Of a DNA stretch of 14,109 nucleotides, positions 10,695 through 14,109 are shown piece by piece. Positions within the stretch are counted from its first letter, which is position 1, and each line of letters starts with the position of its first letter. The position numbers and the translations under genes were made by a program. The notes under the pieces are model-generated. The model did no database searches, was not told the DNA's origin, and was given only the letters and a program-made list of their open reading frames with translations. Source of the stretch: an uncultured Methylococcaceae bacterium (GTDB taxonomy: Bacteria; Pseudomonadota; Gammaproteobacteria; Methylococcales; Methylomonadaceae); contig CAIUYS010000662.1 of assembly GCA_903903365.1 (NCBI GenBank), forward strand, positions 1 through 14,109, written 5' to 3'.

Positions 10695-10877
10695 ATGGAA
10701 AAGAAGATTGCACAACTAGCCTGCAAGACCACTGAAGAAGTCAAAAAGGGATTGCTGGGGCTTGCAGCCATGAACGAAATGTCATTGAGCGAGTACCAAG
10801 AGAAGATTTTCATTGCGCACCTGGAAGGAAAAAGGACTGAGGCAATTTTACTTAATGAAGCGCTCGGTATTAAGTAA
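10695..10877 (+). CDS. Small ribbon-helix-helix-like protein
   Basis: 60 aa. A short strand (KIAQLACKT) followed by two helices (EEVKKGLLGLAAMNEM and SLSEYQEKIFIAHLEGK) fits an Arc/MetJ-type ribbon-helix-helix DNA-binding domain; the S-L-S-E-Y turn between helices is typical. Placed second after cro, where phages often encode CII-like or other early regulators. A half operator TTTGGTA (10680-10686) lies just before the gene. The ribosome site is poor (only TAAATAA before ATG). The assignment rests on pattern only. Confidence 0.65.
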   Translation: MEKKIAQLACKTTEEVKKGLLGLAAMNEMSLSEYQEKIFIAHLEGKRTEAILLNEALGIK

Positions 10878-10925
10878 AACCTTAATAACCTAGTAAACCA
10901 GTATGGACTACGTAGAACTACTTAT

Positions 10926-11048
10926 ATGACAACCTTCACAATAATTTTTTTATCCATAACCTTTCTGGCTGCAGTCGCATCAATCACCTGGTTGTATTTG
11001 CAGGCAAGAAATGACGACGATGACGATGACAGTGGTTACGGGTTTTAG
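10926..11048 (+). CDS. 40-aa membrane protein with poly-Asp tail
   Basis: ORF from ATG 10926 to TAG 11048: one membrane span at about 4-25 (FTIIFLSITFLAAVASITWLYL), then QARN and six consecutive Asp (30-35), ending SGYGF. Short proteins of this build are common in the early region of phages, with no known role. No clear ribosome site; it follows the RHH gene by 48 bases in the same direction. Confidence 0.6.
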   Translation: MTTFTIIFLSITFLAAVASITWLYLQARNDDDDDDSGYGF

Positions 11049-11072
11049 TTTTTAATGTTTTACCCACTCTAT

Positions 11073-11101
11073 AGTCCCGGCTTGATCACCGGGCTCTTTT
11101 T
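11073..11101 (+). terminator. Hairpin with T-run before the kinase gene
   Basis: AG(T)CCCGG (11073-11080) pairs with CCGGGCT (11089-11095), one bulged T, 8-base loop CTTGATCA, followed by C and five Ts (11097-11101). It could end or attenuate PR transcription before the replication genes. Confidence 0.55.
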
Positions 11102-11122
11102 AACCCAAGCAGAATAATAATA

Positions 11123-11683
11123 ATGAGCCTGAATAAAACAATCATAGGATTCACCGGCCCCAAGCAGTCGGGCAAAAGCACGGCGGCAGAATATCTGGTT
11201 GCCGGCGGCTTTAAGAAATTATCGTTTGCCGAACCGATCAAGGATATGACCTGGTATTTTCTGCGCTGTCTTGGGTGTGACGCGCATTACATCGAGCAGC
11301 TGCTAACAGTAAAAAAGGAAGTTGTTATCCCCGGCTTGGGGGTGTCAGCCCGTCATATTATGCAAACTTTGGGCACGGATTGGGGCCGTGACACGATTCA
11401 TCCGAACTTATGGGTTATGTTGATGAGCAATCGGCTGGCTAATGAGGATTCTGACTATCTGGTTTTTGACGATATACGCTTTGAGAATGAAGCGTCGGCG
11501 ATTCGCAGTTTAGGCGGCTTGATTATCCATATTAATCGCGGCGATCTGGTGTCTGATGACCTACATGAGAGCGAAGCCGGCATCGAGCTGCACAAGGATG
11601 ATGGTGCGGTTGATAATGATTATGCCGTCGCTGGTTTTCTGGCTGACGTTGATGCGGCGGTTGCCGAGTTTGTTTCGGCATGA
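11123..11683 (+). CDS. Phage deoxynucleoside monophosphate kinase
   Basis: 186 aa. Probable T4 gp1-like kinase that phosphorylates dNMPs to dNDPs with ATP, feeding phage DNA synthesis in the cytoplasm. The P-loop is GPKQSGKST (12-20) after a hydrophobic strand (TIIGF), followed by the FAEPIKDM segment (35-42) often seen in this family for substrate binding, and by a VFDDIRFENEA motif (114-124), matching the conserved D-x-R-F-x-N-E of phage dNMP kinases. The stop overlaps the primase-helicase ATG (ATGA), so the two are made together. The ribosome site is weak. Confidence 0.85.
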   Translation: MSLNKTIIGFTGPKQSGKSTAAEYLVAGGFKKLSFAEPIKDMTWYFLRCLGCDAHYIEQLLTVKKEVVIPGLGVSARHIMQTLGTDWGRDTIHPNLWVMLMSNRLANEDSDYLVFDDIRFENEASAIRSLGGLIIHINRGDLVSDDLHESEAGIELHKDDGAVDNDYAVAGFLADVDAAVAEFVSA

Positions 11684-14022
11684 AAACTCAAACCAATAAA
11701 ATCAATTTTTCGGCGATCAATTCAGCGCTGTTGGGAAACTTTGAGTCGTATTGCCGCCAATGGTTGCCGGATGGCAAGAAGTCTGGTGGTGAGTATGCAT
11801 CGATCAATCCTATGCGTAACGACGCCCATGCCGGTTCGTTCTCGATAAATTTGCATAAAGGTATTTGGTCTGACTTTGCGTGCGGTGACAGCGGTTCTGA
11901 TCCGGTGTCTTTATACGCTTATCTGTTTCATGGCAATGATCAAGGCGCTGCCGGTAAGGAGCTGGGCGGTATGCTCGGGCTTGATAAGCCGGGTGTGGTG
12001 CCCAAGCCGGTAGAGGCCAAGAAAGCACGGTCTGAATGGTTGTCGATAGCGGCGCCCGTGGATGCACCGGAACCACCCAAGGCGCATTTTGTGCGCGGGC
12101 TTCCTGATACGGTTTGGGCGTACCGGAATTTTGACGGGTCGGTTTTGGGTTATATGTGCCGGTTTACAACGTCCAATGGCGGCAAGGAAGTATTGCCGTT
12201 GACGTGGGGCAAAAATACCCAAACAGGCAAAGAAGAATGGCGCTGGATGGGGTTTACCGTGCCGCGCTATCTGTATGGTCTGGATCGGTTGTCTGCCAAG
12301 TCTGCTGAATTTCCGGTGCTGTTGGTCGAGGGCGAAAAGTGCGCGGATGTGGCGCATAAGGAATTGCCGCAATTTGCCTGTTTAACGTGGCCGGGCGGTA
12401 CCAAAGCGATTAACAATATTAATTGGAAGCCTTTGGCTGGCAGGCGCATTGTGATTTGGCCGGATTGTGATGCGGCTTTTGATAGTGATGGGAAGTTATT
12501 GCCGCAATCACAGCAAGGCGGTTATGAGGCGGCTCGCAAGATTGAACAGATTTTGATTAAGCTGGGCTGTAGCGTCCGGGTGTTGGGCATTCCCCGACCG
12601 GGTCAAAAGAAGCACGGTTGGGACATTGCTGATGCGGTCGCTGAGGGTTTGACTGGTGAGGCGCTCTATAAGTATGTGATTTTGGGTGAGTCGACCGGCG
12701 GCACGGTTCCGGTGGTTGTGGATAATGAAATCAAACCGTTGTCGTCCATGGAGCAGCTGCTGGAGCGTTATGCGCTGATTTACGGGCATGGTTCGACGGT
12801 ATTTGATCATCAAGAGCGGATTATGTTGAAGCAGTCTGACATGATTGATGCGTGTATCTCGCGGGATTATGCCAAGCAGTGGCAGTCGTCAAATCACCGC
12901 CAAATTGTGCGGATTGATAATGTCGGCTTTGATCCGGGCGGCAAGGACATCAAGATCACCTGCAATTTGTGGGATGGTTGGCCTACGGTGCCGGTTAAAG
13001 GGGATTGCAGTCAGTTGCTCCGCTTGGTTAAGTACATGTGTGGTAATGAGGAGTCGGATACTGCCCAGGTGTTGTTTGAGTGGCTGATTAAGTGGCTGGC
13101 TTATCCGATTCAACATCCCGGTGCCAAGATGAAAACGGCGGTGGTGGTACATGGGCCGCAAGGAACGGGCAAGAACCTGATCTTTGAGGTGGTGATGGAG
13201 ATTTACGGCTGTTATGGCCGGATTATCGGGCAGGATGCCATCGAGGACAAGTTTAACGACTGGGCATCAAAGAAGCTGTTTTTAATTGCGGATGAGGTGG
13301 TTGCTCGGTCGGATTTGTATCATGTCAAAAACAAGCTGAAGTCGTTTATTACCGGCGATTGGATCCGGATTAATCCCAAGAACCTGATGGCTTATGAGGA
13401 GCGTAATCACGTTAATCTGGTGTTTTTGTCGAATGAACGAATGCCTGTTGTGCTTGAGGAAGATGATCGTCGTCATGCGGTGATCTGGACGCCGGAAAAG
13501 TTGACGGCTGATTTTTATAAGACGGTAGCCGTCGAGAAAGAAAAGGGGGGTGTTGCGGCGTTTCATGATTATTTGTTGCAGGTGGATCTGGGGGAGTTTA
13601 ACGAGCATACACCACCACCGATGACGATTGCCAAGAAAGATTTAATTGATTTGTCGAAAGATACGATCAACCGGTTTTACGAAGAGTGGGTAGCAGGTCA
13701 TATTGACGGCTTTACCGAGATGCCGGTGTTGAGTGAAGATCTTTACGAGCTGTATAAGGTCTGGTGCGGCAAGCAGGGCGTTAAGCCGGGCAGCTTGGTG
13801 AAGATGGTCGATATGATGTTAAAGCGCCTGCATTGTACGCGTAAGCGATGCCGGTATGTGTCCAAGTCATCATCTGTGCCTTATCCAAAGACGTTTATTT
13901 TTCCGGATGGTGTTGAAGCTGTGCCTATGGGCAAGACGGAAAGCGGCTGGTTAGGCGCTTATGTTGATGAATTTAACGGGCTTTTGGGCTTGTATCGGGG
14001 GCGTAATGCCAGCGGTAATTGA
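11680..14022 (+). CDS. Phage primase-helicase (toprim plus SF3-like helicase, DUF5906-type)
   Basis: 780 aa replication protein expected to make primers and unwind phage DNA. Residues 38-82 (GEYASINPMRNDAHAGSFSINLHKGIWSDFACGDSGSDPVSLYAYL) resemble the N-terminal module of CHC2-type primases but lack the zinc cysteines. The toprim domain is at about 211-265: LLVEGEKCADVA with the catalytic Glu, and IWPDCD with the Asp pair. The helicase has Walker A GPQGTGKN (492-499, Asn in place of Ser/Thr, as I recall for DUF5906 proteins), Walker B LFLIADE (533-539), sensor VFLSNE (581-586) and a likely arginine finger DDRRH (595-599). A winged-helix-like C-terminus follows. The overlap with the kinase gene and the repeats at its 3' end support a replication module. 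Confidence 0.9.
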   Translation: MKTQTNKINFSAINSALLGNFESYCRQWLPDGKKSGGEYASINPMRNDAHAGSFSINLHKGIWSDFACGDSGSDPVSLYAYLFHGNDQGAAGKELGGMLGLDKPGVVPKPVEAKKARSEWLSIAAPVDAPEPPKAHFVRGLPDTVWAYRNFDGSVLGYMCRFTTSNGGKEVLPLTWGKNTQTGKEEWRWMGFTVPRYLYGLDRLSAKSAEFPVLLVEGEKCADVAHKELPQFACLTWPGGTKAINNINWKPLAGRRIVIWPDCDAAFDSDGKLLPQSQQGGYEAARKIEQILIKLGCSVRVLGIPRPGQKKHGWDIADAVAEGLTGEALYKYVILGESTGGTVPVVVDNEIKPLSSMEQLLERYALIYGHGSTVFDHQERIMLKQSDMIDACISRDYAKQWQSSNHRQIVRIDNVGFDPGGKDIKITCNLWDGWPTVPVKGDCSQLLRLVKYMCGNEESDTAQVLFEWLIKWLAYPIQHPGAKMKTAVVVHGPQGTGKNLIFEVVMEIYGCYGRIIGQDAIEDKFNDWASKKLFLIADEVVARSDLYHVKNKLKSFITGDWIRINPKNLMAYEERNHVNLVFLSNERMPVVLEEDDRRHAVIWTPEKLTADFYKTVAVEKEKGGVAAFHDYLLQVDLGEFNEHTPPPMTIAKKDLIDLSKDTINRFYEEWVAGHIDGFTEMPVLSEDLYELYKVWCGKQGVKPGSLVKMVDMMLKRLHCTRKRCRYVSKSSSVPYPKTFIFPDGVEAVPMGKTESGWLGAYVDEFNGLLGLYRGRNASGN

Positions 14023-14104
14023 TGTGCAGGGTGTGCAGGGTGTGCAGGGTCGATGTGCAGGGTATAAAACCATGCATGGTGCGGCTTGTGCAGGGTGTGC
14101 AGGG
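14023..14104 (+). repeat. Six TGTGCAGGG repeats: candidate iterons of the phage origin
   Basis: Nine-base TGTGCAGGG occurs at 14023, 14032, 14041 (tandem), 14054, 14087 and 14096 (tandem), all direct and perfect. It begins right after the stop of the primase-helicase. Iterons beside the replication gene are typical of phage and plasmid origins. The array may continue past the window end. Confidence 0.75.
14069..14080. repeat. 12-bp perfect palindrome within the iteron array
   Basis: ACCATGCATGGT is fully self-complementary and lies between the fourth and fifth iteron, beside an A/T-rich TATAAAA (14063-14069). It may be part of the origin. Confidence 0.6.
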
Positions 14105-14109
14105 TTAAA

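Noticed and set aside
11810..13608. Several minus-strand open frames within the primase-helicase gene
   Set aside because: Their sequences are mirror products of the real codons; none has a domain or start signal.
14023..14104. CRISPR array or transposon end
   Set aside because: Repeat units are 9 bases with no regular unique spacers, and no cas or transposase gene is present anywhere in the window.

Overview
The window spans the junction between a bacterial chromosome and the left part of an integrated temperate phage (prophage). The chromosomal part (1-2066) holds the 3' part of uup, tRNA-Ser(GGA) and tRNA-Lys(CTT). The Uup sequence, the CCA-encoding tRNAs and the sigma70-like promoters suggest a gammaproteobacterium. 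A Methylococcales-type methanotroph is my guess from sequence feel only. The phage has inserted next to tRNA-Lys: a tyrosine recombinase lies just beyond it, reading toward the tRNA, and the junction carries a perfect 12-bp tandem repeat of the kind expected for integrase arm sites. The other attachment half lies outside the window.

Left arm (2139-8599, almost all on the minus strand): a tightly packed early operon. In transcription order it encodes a mini P-loop protein, a small membrane protein, a winged-helix-like protein, an HTH/excisionase-like protein, several small phage proteins (two of them, 37 and 39 aa, easy to miss), an HNH protein, a zinc-finger protein, a DUF4224-like protein, a ParB-like AT-rich gene and finally the integrase. 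Most neighbours overlap by ATGA or sit within a few bases. One plus-strand gene (8061-8384) with its own TATAAT promoter interrupts the layout. Three genes in the promoter-proximal part have 5' leaders with a repeated AAAGAC hairpin, and two of these also fold as H-type pseudoknots with different but complementary stems.

Control region (8600-10880): a lambda-like layout. A CI-like repressor gene (minus) and a Cro-like gene (plus) are divergent around three operators (consensus TACCAAANGGTA) spaced exactly 25 bp apart. Two more copies, again 25 bp apart, sit on a leftward promoter (PL) at 8827-8855. In all three predicted promoters the operator ends in the first two bases of the -10 box, and both cI and cro are predicted to be leaderless. 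Downstream of cI lie a DUF1640-type gene and two small membrane-protein genes, a possible lysogeny-expressed set. A 13-base homopolymer in cI decides whether it stops early or reads 49 codons further, to overlap the start of the DUF1640 gene.

Right arm (10441-14109, plus strand): cro-like gene, a small ribbon-helix-helix-like gene, a 40-aa membrane protein, a deoxynucleoside monophosphate kinase, and a 780-aa toprim/SF3-type primase-helicase. It ends in six copies of TGTGCAGGG around a 12-bp palindrome, a plausible iteron-type replication origin cut by the window edge. Structural and lysis genes are presumably further right.

All family assignments come from reading motifs by eye; no searches were run.
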